From positions 1 to 64,000 of the forward strand of contig NZ_OY762276.1 of the NCBI RefSeq assembly GCF_963665445.1: a stretch of DNA of 64,000 nt, in the 5' to 3' direction. The DNA is from an uncultured Desulfobulbus sp. (lineage in GTDB: Bacteria; Desulfobacterota; Desulfobulbia; Desulfobulbales; Desulfobulbaceae). Below the pieces are notes generated by a model. That model was not told the origin of the DNA. It did not search any database and worked only from the letters and a program-made list of their open reading frames with translations. Shown piece after piece: positions 38,156 through 48,099 of the stretch. The translations under genes were made by a program, and so were the position numbers. Each line of letters starts with the position of its first letter. Within the stretch, counting starts at the first letter, position 1.

Positions 38156-40993
38156 TTAGCGGCTCATTTCCAGGCCGAAGCGGACCGCCACGCTCAGGCC
38201 GTGGAGGTCGACCGGTTTCATCAGCAGATCACAGGCGCCGGCCTCCCGAGCGATGTCATAATTCAACCTGTCCGAGTAACCGGTACAGAGAATTACGGGA
38301 ATATTGGGGTAGGTAGTGCGGATTTTCTCGGTCAGATCCAGGCCGGTCATCTTGGGCATGGTCTGGTCGGTGATCACCAGATCCACCGGCGGATCCGCCT
38401 CGGCGATCAGCTGCAGCACCTCCAGAGGATGGGCGGTGGTGGTAATGGTGTACCCCAGGTGGCCCAGCATCATGCGGCAGGTTTCGCGGATTTCCTTTTC
38501 GTCGTCCACCACCAAGATGTGCTCCGTGCCTCTGGGTAAGGGCTCTTCGCTGGAGAGCAGGGTGCCGTTGCCGTTATGGTCCGCCACCGGCAGCAGCACC
38601 GTGAACACCGTTCCCTCCTGGGGTTCGGATTGCACGGAAATGTCTCCACCCAGTTCCCGCACGATACCATGCACCACACTCAGGCCCATGCCGGTGCCTT
38701 CGCCCGGTTGTTTGGTGGTGAAGAAGGGGGTGAAGATACGCTCCAGGGTTTCGCTTTCCATGCCCTCCCCGGTATCCTGGACCACCAGCACCGCCCAGAG
38801 CTTTTGCAGATCCTCGGTCTTGCCCAGCTGTTCCCCATTTTGTTCGCCCAAGCCGATGGTGAGTTGGCCGCCTTTTTCCTTCATGGCATAGAAGGCGTTG
38901 GCGCAGAGATTCATCACTATCTGCTGGATCTGGACCGGTGCTGCCACCACCTTGACGTTGACGGCAGTAATGTGCTGGACGATATCAATGGTCGAGGGCA
39001 GGGTGGCTCGCATCAGCTTCAGGCTTTCATGGATAATCGGGGCAATGACGATGGAGGACTTTTCCTCGGCCGACTGCCGGCTGAAGGTGAGGATCTGCTG
39101 CACCAGATCCGCTGCCCGTTTGCCGCCCTGGCGTATGTGGAGCAGGTTGCTGTGCAGATCGCTTCCCGGCGTTGCCTGCAAAAGCGCCATGTCGGTGAAT
39201 CCGATGATGCCGCCGAGGATGTTGTTGAAGTCGTGGGCGATGCCGCCTGCCAGGGTGCCGATGGCCTCCATTTTCTGCGCCTGGCGCATGCGGGTCTCGA
39301 CCTCCACTTCATGGGTGATATCCCGCTGGACGAGCACGAAGTGGGTGATCGTGCCCTGCGTATCCCGTACCGGCGACACGGTGGCCGCGGCCACGAAAAG
39401 GCTGTTGTTCTTGCGCTGATTGACGATGCGGCCCCGCCAGACCTCGCCTATCTGCACCACGTCCGCCATCTTCTGTTCGAAATGGGCATCCTGCTCCTTG
39501 GCCCAGAGTATGCGAGCCGGCTGGCCGAGGCACTCGCCCCGGCTGTACCCCATCATTTCCCCCACCGCCATGTTGACATATTCAATGGTGCCGTCGGCGG
39601 AGGCGATGAGGACTGCCTCCTTGACTTGATCCACGGCCATGGCCAGCCGTCGTTGCCAGGCCAGGGCTCGCCGTTCTTCGGTGATGTCGCGGATGAGCAC
39701 GATGCACTGTTGGTGGCTTCCCAGGGTGGAGGCGGCGGCGGTGATGGAGATGTCGTACAGGGTGCCATCGGTCGAGCGGAGGACTGCCTGTTCGATTTCA
39801 ACGGTTTTGCCGGGAGCAGGGGTGCTGATCTGCTCCAGAACCGATATGCGGCAATTGGGGTGGAGATACTCGGCCAGGGGGCTGCCGACGAGACAGGGGT
39901 GTTGGTCTTCGCCAAACAGGCGTTGGGCCGCAAGGTTGGCGTAGACCATGACCTGGCGGGTGTCGAGCACCACCACGCTCATGGGGACCAAGGCAAGCAG
40001 CTTGGCCAGTTGCTCCTCCATGGTCCGCGCCTGCTGTTCCTGTTGGCGGGCATCGACCACGCCGCAGAGGAAAAAACTGAGCAAGCCCACGGTCATCACC
40101 GCGACGCTGGTCACCAACAGCCATTGAGCGCGGAATTCGGCCATGGCACCCAGGACCTCTTTTGCCGGAGTGACCAGGACGATCGACCAGGTTTCGCCGC
40201 CGCTGAAACGAATCGGATAGAGCACCGCATACATCGGATCCTCAGTCTTGTTGTCCGCCGAGAGCAGCGATCGGCTGAGTTTGATCAGCTGGTTCTCACC
40301 GTTTGTAACCGCCCCAGCAAACAGTGCCAACTCCTCCGCCTGTCCCTGCAGACTCTGGTAACCGCCACCGATGAGTCTGCTCTCCGGAGCATGGAGAATT
40401 CTCCCTGTTTGGTTCATGAGCATCACATAACCGTTTTGGTGGAGAATGATGCGGCTGAGGGCATGATCGGCAATTCGGGCAGAGGGGAAGGGAAAGGCAA
40501 GGCAGCCGGCAAAGGTATCCCCGGAAAGTATCGGTGCGACAAAGGCCAGATCCGGTGGACCGCCATCGGCCCCCTCGCCTTCACAGACCTCGGCATAGCC
40601 TTGGTTGCGCATCTTCGGGCAATGAACTGTCGCAGCTGCAGTGATCGTCGTCGGCGGGTAGGCAAACAGGGGATGCCCCTCGGCATCAAGACGGATAATC
40701 CCGCTGAGGTCCTCGGTGTGGATCGAGTAAAAGTCGCGCAGCAGGGTTTTTCCGCTCTCGTCGAGTTCCTGAATGGAGGGTTGCTGACTGAGATAGATCA
40801 GGGCTTTTTCGTAGGTGTTGAAGTAGGTCTGAAATTCAATGGATGCCTGCCTGGCAAGGATGACCTGCTGGTTACGGAAGTTTTCAATGGTTTTTGAGCG
40901 CACCGCCAGATAGGGCAGATAAAAAAGTCCTGCGATGAGCAGGGTGGCTGCCAATGCCAGGACAATGGGTTGATAGTTGATGCGGTGGCTCAT
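38156..40993 (-). CDS. Hybrid sensor histidine kinase with Cache-type input and receiver
   Basis: A 945-residue sensor. Helix 1 (about 9-28), a Cache-like periplasmic domain (ASIEFQTYFNTYEKALIYLSQQPSI ... FAYPPTT), helix 2 (about 295-320), and two PAS domains (MSVVVLDTRQVMVYAN; EAVLIASADGTIEYVN). The H-box is AGGIAHDFNNILGGI, with the ATPase domain (MNLCANAFYAM, VQDTGEGM, GTGMGLSVVHGIV) and a C-terminal receiver (DLVITDQTMPKMTG, Asp as phosphoacceptor). It has no separate regulator next to it. I chose MSHRINY at 40993; the upstream extension would run into a dispersed repeat. Confidence 0.9.
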   Translation of the reverse strand: MSHRINYQPIVLALAATLLIAGLFYLPYLAVRSKTIENFRNQQVILARQASIEFQTYFNTYEKALIYLSQQPSIQELDESGKTLLRDFYSIHTEDLSGIIRLDAEGHPLFAYPPTTITAAATVHCPKMRNQGYAEVCEGEGADGGPPDLAFVAPILSGDTFAGCLAFPFPSARIADHALSRIILHQNGYVMLMNQTGRILHAPESRLIGGGYQSLQGQAEELALFAGAVTNGENQLIKLSRSLLSADNKTEDPMYAVLYPIRFSGGETWSIVLVTPAKEVLGAMAEFRAQWLLVTSVAVMTVGLLSFFLCGVVDARQQEQQARTMEEQLAKLLALVPMSVVVLDTRQVMVYANLAAQRLFGEDQHPCLVGSPLAEYLHPNCRISVLEQISTPAPGKTVEIEQAVLRSTDGTLYDISITAAASTLGSHQQCIVLIRDITEERRALAWQRRLAMAVDQVKEAVLIASADGTIEYVNMAVGEMMGYSRGECLGQPARILWAKEQDAHFEQKMADVVQIGEVWRGRIVNQRKNNSLFVAAATVSPVRDTQGTITHFVLVQRDITHEVEVETRMRQAQKMEAIGTLAGGIAHDFNNILGGIIGFTDMALLQATPGSDLHSNLLHIRQGGKRAADLVQQILTFSRQSAEEKSSIVIAPIIHESLKLMRATLPSTIDIVQHITAVNVKVVAAPVQIQQIVMNLCANAFYAMKEKGGQLTIGLGEQNGEQLGKTEDLQKLWAVLVVQDTGEGMESETLERIFTPFFTTKQPGEGTGMGLSVVHGIVRELGGDISVQSEPQEGTVFTVLLPVADHNGNGTLLSSEEPLPRGTEHILVVDDEKEIRETCRMMLGHLGYTITTTAHPLEVLQLIAEADPPVDLVITDQTMPKMTGLDLTEKIRTTYPNIPVILCTGYSDRLNYDIAREAGACDLLMKPVDLHGLSVAVRFGLEMSR

Positions 40994-41032
40994 TGAAAAA
41001 AGGACAGAGTGGAAGTGAACTAAGATGGACTC

Positions 41033-41124
41033 GTCAAAAGTCAAAAAACTGAAAGTCACCTATGGTGAAATCAGTATGTTACGAAGCTCGAAACGTCGTT
41101 CTCGAGGTTTTTTCGAGAACGACA
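41033..41124 (+). repeat. Dispersed intergenic repeat, copy 4
   Basis: AAAAGTCAAAAAACTGAAAG, CACCTATGGTGAAATCAG, TTACGAAGCTCGAAACGTCG and a terminal hairpin CGTTCTCGAGG...TTTTCGAGAACGA. It lies 40 bases upstream of the hybrid kinase start. The remaining bases to the recC start contain an AT-rich stretch (41245-41320) that may hold the recC promoter. Confidence 0.85.
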
Positions 41125-41393
41125 GAAAAAAATGGTGCGCCCGCGATATACCGTAATCGCCTCGGATGATCGGAACCCTGAAAACACAGCAACGGAAAAG
41201 AACGGTTGCCCGGTACTCTCCCTGGAGGGGGCTTGGGCTGGTAAGGATTAATAAAGCTCGGCTAAATAACTATAGCAAATTCTACGCATATCCATAAAAT
41301 AAAATACAATTTTTAAAAAAACGCTCCTCTGTCGGCGGACTGGCTTCAGGGGCCTGCGATCAAAGCGTTTCAACCGTTTTTCAGGAGTCGTTC

Positions 41394-44300
41394 GTGTTGC
41401 TGCATCAATCCAATCGCTTGGAAAATCTCTTTCAGCAGCTCGCAGCCATCCTTGAGGAGCCACTTGCCGATCCGCTGCAACCGGAAATCATTGTGGTGCA
41501 GAATCAGGGCATGGCCCAGTGGGTGAGCCGCCAGCTGGCCTTGCAGACCGGTATTGCGGCCAACCTCCATTTTCCCCTGCCCGGGCGCTGCATCTGGGAT
41601 CTGTTTGATCGGCTCACCCCTGCGGATTCCGGCGAGGATCTCTTCCAGGCGCCGGTCCTCCGTTGGCGGATCTTTGCCCTGTTGCCCGGATTGCTGAGCC
41701 ATGCGGCCTTTGCCGAGCCCGCCGCCTACCTGGCGGGGGATCATGACCAGAGTCGCCTGTTTCAGTTCAGTGGGCAACTGGGCGACACCTTTGATCAGTA
41801 CCAGGTCTATCGTCCCGATCTGCTTGAGCGGTGGCAGCAGGGGGAGGAGAACCACTGGCAGGCCATACTCTGGCGTCAGCTGAGCAGAGAGACCGTTTCG
41901 CAGCGGGTCGAACTTGGGAGATGGTGGCGGCGTTTGGCGGCAGGCGATCCGCCGGCGTCGGCGCAATTACCGGCTCGGCTGCACCTCTTCGGCCTCAACG
42001 CGCTCGCACCGTTGTATCTTGAGATTTTTGCCGGGTTCAGCCGATTCCTGCCGCTGCATCTCTATCATCTCAGTCCCTGCCTTCATTTTTGGGGGGATCT
42101 GGTCTCGGCCCGGCAGCAGGCTGTGCTGCGTTCTCGGGGCAGGGCAGCTGGGGAGGAGATGTACTACGAGCAGGGACATCCCCTGCTGGTGAGCCTGGGG
42201 CGCGCTGGCCAGGATTTTTTTCGTCAGCTCCAGGAGTATCCCTTGCAAGAGGTCGATCTCTATCAATCGGGAGAAGAGCGGAGCCTGCTCTCGGTGCTGC
42301 AAAACGATATTTTGCATCTTCAGGACCGATCCCTTGAAGGCGAACAGCGGTATTTGCTCGATCCGGGCGATCATTCGCTCCAGCTGCACTGCTGCTATTC
42401 GCCGCTGCGGGAAATTCAGGTCCTGCACGACCGGCTGCTTGATCTGTTCGTCAGCCATCCCGACCTGACACCCGGGGATATCCTGGTGAGTGCGCCGGAT
42501 ATCGGCCGCTATGCCGAGGCCATTGGTGGGGTGTTCGGTGAGGCCCAGGGAGAACATCGCATTCCCTGGTCCTTTGCCGACCAGTCGTTTGCCGGCGAGC
42601 AGCCGCAGATTCGCTGTTTCCTTGACCTGCTCGCCCTGTTGGAGAGCCGCTTTAGCGCGCCCGAGGTCCTGGCTTGGTGCGAAAATCCATTGCTCCTGGC
42701 CAGGTTTGACCTGGATGCAGGGATGCTGCCCAGGTTGCACACCTGGGTGGAGGAGGCGGGTATCCGCTGGGGCCTTGACGCTGAACACCGGTGTGCGCTG
42801 GAGGTGGATTCGGGCTCCGGCCATAGCTGGCGTTTTGGTCTGGACCGGTTGCTCCTGGGCTATCTGATGGGGGGGGCGGGAGAGACCGTGGAGGGCTTGC
42901 TCCCCTACGGCAATCTGGTCACCGGCGAGGCCGAGGCGATTGGCGGGTTGAGCTGCCTGCTCGACACCCTGGGCCGGTGGCAACGGGAGATTCGTCGCGA
43001 CCGGCTGGCAAGCCAGTGGTGTCAGGATCTCTTGACGATGGTGGATGAATTTTTTAGTGCCGATACTGACGATTTCGGGGTTGCCCTGCTCAAGGAGACC
43101 ATCCTGCGTCTGCAGGGTGACGTCCGACTGGCCGATCTCCAGGTCGAGCTCTCCTTTGCCGTGCTCAGGGCCCAGCTGGAGGAGCAGTTTGCCCGGTCCA
43201 GCGGAGGGCAGCCCTTTCTCAGCGGCCGGGTGACCTTTTGCAACATGGTGCCCATGCGATCGGTCCCCTTCAAGGTGATCTGTCTGCTCGGTATCGGGGA
43301 TCAGGATTTTCCCCGCAGCCAGCATCCGCCCTCTTTTGACCTGATGGCCACATCTCCCCGTCTGGGCGATCGCAACCGGCGCAACGACGATCGCTACCTC
43401 TTCCTCGAGGCCCTGTTGTCCGCGCGCGAGGTGCTGTATCTCTCCTGGGTGGGGCGCAGTCAGCGTGATGAGAGCCTGATGCCGCCTTCGGTGGTGGTGT
43501 GCGAGTTGCGCGACTATATCGACCAGAGCTGCAGCCTTTCTCCGGCGGGCGAGCCTTTGCCGTCGAAGCATCTCACCCGTGAGCATCCGATGCAGCCGTT
43601 CAGCCGCCGCTGTTTCAGCCTGGAATCCGCCATTGGCAGCTACAATCACGCCTGGTTGCCGGCGGCGGAGCAGGGCGAGGCACCATCCTTTCTCCCGAGC
43701 CCCCTGCCCCCTGCCGAGGAGCGCGAACGCAGGGTGGAGCTGGCTCAGCTGATTCGGTTCTGGCGGCATCCGACCCGTTATTTTTTGGAGCACAGGCTCG
43801 GTCTGCGCCTGCGGGGCGAGGGGAGCGCGCTTGCGGAGAGCGAACCTTTTCAGCTCGATCAGCTGCAGCGCTATCTGCTGCGGCAGGAGGCCGTTTCCGC
43901 CTCCCTTGCCGACCTGCCCCAGCCGCAGTTTTTTGCCGGACTGGCAGGAAGCGGCCGTCTGCCCCAGGGGGGATTCGGGCGAGTTCAGTTCGCCGAGATC
44001 GAGGAGGAGGCCGCCCAGATTGCAGCCCAGCTGCAACCGCTCTTCAACGCCCCGAGAGAGCCAGTGGAAATCGAGATCCCATCAGGCCCTTTTCACCTGA
44101 GCGGCTGGCTCGGCAATCTCTATCCCGAAGGGCGCGTCACCTGGCGGCCGGGGCGGATGAAGGGCGCGGATCTGATGGAGTGGTGGCTGTCCCATCTCTG
44201 CCTCAATCTGGTACAGCCCTCCGGGCATCCGGCCTGCTCCCTCCATTTTTCCTGGGAGCGTCAGGGGAAAACGAAGACCCAGTCCGTGCAGCAACGACGG

Positions 44301-44612
44301 CTGCCTCCGGTTGCATCGGCCGGGAAGATTCTGGAGCAGCTGCTGGAGCTCTATTACCAGGGACTCAGCCGTCCCTTGCCCTTTTTTCCGGAAACCAGCC
44401 TGGCCTGGGCTGGGGCCAAGCCGGGCAAGGAATGGGACGACGCTCGCCTGGCCTGGTTGGGCGGCTTTAACCGCGATGGTGAAGGCGCTGATCCGGCGTA
44501 TGGGTATTTTTACCCTGGGCAAGCTCTCCCCTTTGATGAGGAGTTTGTCGAGTTGAGTGGTCTGTTTTCCCGCATCATAGACCTCATGGAGGAAGCGGAT
44601 GCAGCGTCTTGA
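41394..44612 (+). CDS. recC: Exonuclease V subunit RecC
   Basis: The 1072-residue non-catalytic helicase-like subunit of RecBCD, which splits the duplex and scans for the Chi-type sequence. The N-terminus matches RecC (LHQSNRLENLFQQLAAILEEPLADPLQPEIIVVQNQGMAQWVSRQLA), and KVICLLGIGDQDFPR...FDLMATSPRLGDRNRRNDDRYLFLEALLSARE is the diagnostic block. Start is GTG 41394 with AGGAG 8 bases upstream. Its end overlaps recB by 14 bases. Order recC-recB-recD. Confidence 0.93.
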   Translation: MLLHQSNRLENLFQQLAAILEEPLADPLQPEIIVVQNQGMAQWVSRQLALQTGIAANLHFPLPGRCIWDLFDRLTPADSGEDLFQAPVLRWRIFALLPGLLSHAAFAEPAAYLAGDHDQSRLFQFSGQLGDTFDQYQVYRPDLLERWQQGEENHWQAILWRQLSRETVSQRVELGRWWRRLAAGDPPASAQLPARLHLFGLNALAPLYLEIFAGFSRFLPLHLYHLSPCLHFWGDLVSARQQAVLRSRGRAAGEEMYYEQGHPLLVSLGRAGQDFFRQLQEYPLQEVDLYQSGEERSLLSVLQNDILHLQDRSLEGEQRYLLDPGDHSLQLHCCYSPLREIQVLHDRLLDLFVSHPDLTPGDILVSAPDIGRYAEAIGGVFGEAQGEHRIPWSFADQSFAGEQPQIRCFLDLLALLESRFSAPEVLAWCENPLLLARFDLDAGMLPRLHTWVEEAGIRWGLDAEHRCALEVDSGSGHSWRFGLDRLLLGYLMGGAGETVEGLLPYGNLVTGEAEAIGGLSCLLDTLGRWQREIRRDRLASQWCQDLLTMVDEFFSADTDDFGVALLKETILRLQGDVRLADLQVELSFAVLRAQLEEQFARSSGGQPFLSGRVTFCNMVPMRSVPFKVICLLGIGDQDFPRSQHPPSFDLMATSPRLGDRNRRNDDRYLFLEALLSAREVLYLSWVGRSQRDESLMPPSVVVCELRDYIDQSCSLSPAGEPLPSKHLTREHPMQPFSRRCFSLESAIGSYNHAWLPAAEQGEAPSFLPSPLPPAEERERRVELAQLIRFWRHPTRYFLEHRLGLRLRGEGSALAESEPFQLDQLQRYLLRQEAVSASLADLPQPQFFAGLAGSGRLPQGGFGRVQFAEIEEEAAQIAAQLQPLFNAPREPVEIEIPSGPFHLSGWLGNLYPEGRVTWRPGRMKGADLMEWWLSHLCLNLVQPSGHPACSLHFSWERQGKTKTQSVQQRRLPPVASAGKILEQLLELYYQGLSRPLPFFPETSLAWAGAKPGKEWDDARLAWLGGFNRDGEGADPAYGYFYPGQALPFDEEFVELSGLFSRIIDLMEEADAAS

Positions 44613-47600
44613 ACCGCTCGAACTGCCTTTTCACGGCTGTCTGCTGCTTGAGGCCAGCGCCGGGACGGGCAAGACCTACACCCTGGCACTGCTCTACCTC
44701 CGTCTGCTGCTCGAGCAGGGCTTGGGGGTGGACCAGATTCTGGTGGTCACCTTTACCCGGGCTGCCACCGGTGAGTTGCGCGATCGCATCCGTAAACGTC
44801 TTCGCGAGGCCCTGTTGGTTTTGGAGCGGGGAACCTGCGATGACCCGCTGTTGCAGACCCTGCTTGATCGGGTTGATCCGGAACTGGCCGGGCAACGCCT
44901 TGCCGATGCCCTGGTGCGCATGGACGAGGCCGCAATCCACACCATTCACGGCTTTTGCCAGCGAATGCTCCAGGAACATGCCTTTGAATCCGGCACCCCT
45001 TTTGCGGTCGAGCTGATGGAGAGCGAGCAGCCCCTGCAGCGGGAGATCATCGAGGATTTCTGGCGGACCCGTTTCTATCCGGCAAGCGATACCGAGGCCG
45101 ACTGGGCCCTGCAGACCTTTGGCGATCCGGGCGGACTGCTGCGGGCCCTGGGCAAGGCGGCGGTGGTGGAGTGCGACCTGGTTCCGGCTGTAACCGTGGA
45201 GGACGTGGAATCCCTGCAGGAGCAGGCTCGGGCCGCCTTTTTCCAGGTGCAGCAGTGTTTGCGGAGCGACAGGGGCCAGGTGGAACAGATCCTGGCCGAG
45301 GATCCCTGCCTGCTTCGCAACGAGAAGGCCTACCGGCTGAGCGATCAGGTGCCTCAACTCTGCCGGGCCATGGATGACCTGTCCGCCGCCCCAGCCATGC
45401 CTTTGTCCCTGCCCCCGGGCGCGGAGCGGCTGGCCTGGTCGATGATGGTCACCCTGTTGAAGAAGAAATGCGACCAGCCGCCGGACCATCCCTTTTTCGC
45501 CGTCTTCGATGCCTTTTATCAGTGCCACCAACCCCTGGTCGATCAGCTCAAGTTCCTCGTCCTTGCCCAGGCCCGCGATTTTCTCCGCACCATCCTGGCC
45601 CGGCGCAAACAGCGGCTCGGGCTGATGGCCTTTGACGACCTGCTCTCTCAGCTCGACACCGCCCTGGCCCGACCAGGCAGCGGCGAGCGGTTGGCCGCCG
45701 ACCTGCGGGCCCGATACCCCGTGGCCCTGGTGGATGAGTTCCAGGACACCGATCCGGTGCAGTACCGGCTCTTCTCCCGCCTCTATCGTGCTCCCGGAAC
45801 GACGCTGTGCATGATCGGCGATCCCAAGCAGGCGATCTACTCCTTTCGCGGGGCGGATATCTTCACCTACATGCAGGCGCGCGGCCAGACTCCAGGAGAA
45901 CACCGCTACACCATGGGCGTCAATTACCGCTCCACCGCGGACATGGTCCAGGCGGTGAACGCGCTCTTTTCCCTCAGGGACGATGCCTTTGTCTTCAGCG
46001 AAGCCATCGAGTTTCAGCCGGTTTCCGCTGCAGCGGGCAAGGCGCATCCGCTCTGCCTGGATGGCCGCCCCCTGCCGCCGATGAGCGGGTTGCTGCTGGA
46101 TCGGCACGATCTGAAAAAGCAGGGCAGGGCAACCATCAGCAAGGAAAAGGCCCAGGAGACGGCAGTTCTTTTCTGTGCCGACCGCATCCTGCAGCTGCTG
46201 GAGGCCGGAGCCCAAGGCCGGGCGACCATTGCCGGCCGGGCCCTCGCCACGGCCGATATCGCCGTGCTCGTGCGGACCCACCGCGAGGCCGAGGCCATGC
46301 AGGCCGGGCTGCGCAGGCGGGGCATCAATGCCCTCTACCTGGGGCAGGATTCGGTCTTTGCAACGGCCGAGGCCGGGCAACTGTTCCAGGTGCTCACCGC
46401 CTTGGCCGACTGCAGCGATGGCGGCCGTCTGCGCACCGCCTTGGCCACCGACCTCTTCGGCTGCAGCGGTGCCACCATCCATGGGCTGCGCGAAAACGAA
46501 CAGGCCTGGGCCGACCGCTTGGCCGCGCTGCAACAGTACCGTCAGCTCTGGCAGGACCAGGGCTTCATGCCGATGTTCCACCATCTCCTGGTGCGTGAAG
46601 GGGTGACCCAAAGGTTGACCGGCCGCATCGGCGGAGACCGCAGCCTGACCAACTACCTCCATCTGGCCGAACTGCTGCAGGAGAGCCCGGCAGGCAAACA
46701 CGGGAGTTCTGCCCTGGTCCGCTGGTTCAGGCAGCAGCTCGAGAACCCCGATGCGGCCAGCGAGGCCCAATTGATCCGCCTGGAAAACGATGAGCGGCTG
46801 GTGCGCATCGTCACCATCCATCGCGCCAAGGGCTTGGAGTTTCCGGTGGTGTTTCTGCCCTTTCTCTGGAATGGACGCGCCCTGGCCAAGGACGAACCGC
46901 TCCAGTTCCATCGCCGCGACGACTTCGGCCTGGTCATCGACTGGGGAAGCGGCAGGGCGGAAAACCGCCAGGCCGCCGAGGAGGAACGGCTGGCCGAAGA
47001 TCTGCGCCTGCTCTATGTGGCCCTCACCCGCGCAAAATCATCCTGCTCTTTCTGTTGGGGCTTGATCAGCGGCCTGGAGCAGAGCGGACTGGCCTACCTG
47101 CTCCATCAGGGGGGCTGCCCGTCAAGTGAAGCCGCCATGATGGAGGATATGCAGCCACTCAACGCTGGGGCGCAGCTCCTGGCCCTCCATTCCTGTCCGG
47201 ACCAATTCCCCACCCATCGCTTTCAGCCGGAGAAAAAAAACGAACAACTGGCCCCGCTGATCTTCACCGGCCGCATCCTCCCCGGATGGATCATGACCAG
47301 TTATTCGCGCTTGAGCAGCGAATCACCGGCACCGCTCGAGGCAACCGAGCGCGACGAGCCCCGTTCTCTGCTTGCGCCTCCTGCAGAGGATTTTCTCTCG
47401 CCCTTTTCCTTTCCCCGCGGGCCTGCTGCCGGAACCTGTCTCCACAGCCTGCTGGAACAGCTCGACTTCAACCGACCGGCAGCCGACCAAAAGGAGCTGA
47501 TTGCCGCTATGCTCGAGCAGGGCGGTATCGATAGCCGCTGGCTGGATGGACTGTGCCGCTGGCTCGACGCCCTCCTTACGGTGGACCTTCCCGGTGCCTG

Positions 47601-48099
47601 TGCTCTTGGCAGCCTTCCCTCCCGGGACCGGATCAATGAGCTCAACTTTCTCTTTCCCCTGGAACAGATGGACATGCACCGCTTCAACCACCTGCTCGCC
47701 GCCGCCGGATTCCGCATCACCGGTATGACCGCCCCGCGCCTGCAGGGGTTGATGAAGGGGTTTGTCGACCTGGTTTTTCGTCACCAGGGGCGGTATTTCA
47801 TTGTCGACTACAAGTCCAACTATCTCGGGGCAAAGGCCAGCGATTACGGCCCGGAGGCACTGACCGCCTGCATGGAAAGCCATCACTACCATCTGCAGCT
47901 GCTCATCTACACCCTGGCCCTGCACCGATATCTCCAGGCGCGTCTACCGCACTATACCTATGACCTTCATTTCGGTGGGGGCTACTATCTGTTTCTTCGC
48001 GCCATGGGAGCCAATCCGCCGGGCGGCATCTATGCCCTGCGGCCTGATAGGGCGCTCATAGAGGCCCTGGATACCTGTTGCCGGGGAGGTGCAGCCTGA
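44599..48099 (+). CDS. recB: Exonuclease V subunit RecB
   Basis: The 1166-residue 3'-5' helicase and nuclease of RecBCD. Walker A is ASAGTGKTYTLALLYLRLL (residues about 19-37), with VDEFQDTDPVQYRLF (motif II), the YRSTADM motif and TIHRAKGLEFPVVFLP, all UvrD-like. The C-terminal nuclease has YFIVDYKSNYLG (Asp and Lys catalytic) near residue 1071. GGAGGAAGCGG precedes the ATG inside the recC end. It overlaps recD by one base (TGATG). This is a complete, apparently functional subunit. Confidence 0.95.
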   Translation: MQRLEPLELPFHGCLLLEASAGTGKTYTLALLYLRLLLEQGLGVDQILVVTFTRAATGELRDRIRKRLREALLVLERGTCDDPLLQTLLDRVDPELAGQRLADALVRMDEAAIHTIHGFCQRMLQEHAFESGTPFAVELMESEQPLQREIIEDFWRTRFYPASDTEADWALQTFGDPGGLLRALGKAAVVECDLVPAVTVEDVESLQEQARAAFFQVQQCLRSDRGQVEQILAEDPCLLRNEKAYRLSDQVPQLCRAMDDLSAAPAMPLSLPPGAERLAWSMMVTLLKKKCDQPPDHPFFAVFDAFYQCHQPLVDQLKFLVLAQARDFLRTILARRKQRLGLMAFDDLLSQLDTALARPGSGERLAADLRARYPVALVDEFQDTDPVQYRLFSRLYRAPGTTLCMIGDPKQAIYSFRGADIFTYMQARGQTPGEHRYTMGVNYRSTADMVQAVNALFSLRDDAFVFSEAIEFQPVSAAAGKAHPLCLDGRPLPPMSGLLLDRHDLKKQGRATISKEKAQETAVLFCADRILQLLEAGAQGRATIAGRALATADIAVLVRTHREAEAMQAGLRRRGINALYLGQDSVFATAEAGQLFQVLTALADCSDGGRLRTALATDLFGCSGATIHGLRENEQAWADRLAALQQYRQLWQDQGFMPMFHHLLVREGVTQRLTGRIGGDRSLTNYLHLAELLQESPAGKHGSSALVRWFRQQLENPDAASEAQLIRLENDERLVRIVTIHRAKGLEFPVVFLPFLWNGRALAKDEPLQFHRRDDFGLVIDWGSGRAENRQAAEEERLAEDLRLLYVALTRAKSSCSFCWGLISGLEQSGLAYLLHQGGCPSSEAAMMEDMQPLNAGAQLLALHSCPDQFPTHRFQPEKKNEQLAPLIFTGRILPGWIMTSYSRLSSESPAPLEATERDEPRSLLAPPAEDFLSPFSFPRGPAAGTCLHSLLEQLDFNRPAADQKELIAAMLEQGGIDSRWLDGLCRWLDALLTVDLPGACALGSLPSRDRINELNFLFPLEQMDMHRFNHLLAAAGFRITGMTAPRLQGLMKGFVDLVFRHQGRYFIVDYKSNYLGAKASDYGPEALTACMESHHYHLQLLIYTLALHRYLQARLPHYTYDLHFGGGYYLFLRAMGANPPGGIYALRPDRALIEALDTCCRGGAA

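Noticed and set aside
38576..40897. 773-codon open frame opposite the hybrid kinase
   Set aside because: Shadow of the minus-strand kinase, which has complete catalytic motifs.
41967..44036. 689-codon open frame opposite recC
   Set aside because: A shadow of a GC-rich gene; the plus-strand frame carries clear RecC motifs.
44584..46911. 775-codon open frame opposite recB
   Set aside because: Shadow frame; no domains and low-complexity His/Gln-rich composition typical of antisense GC-rich DNA.
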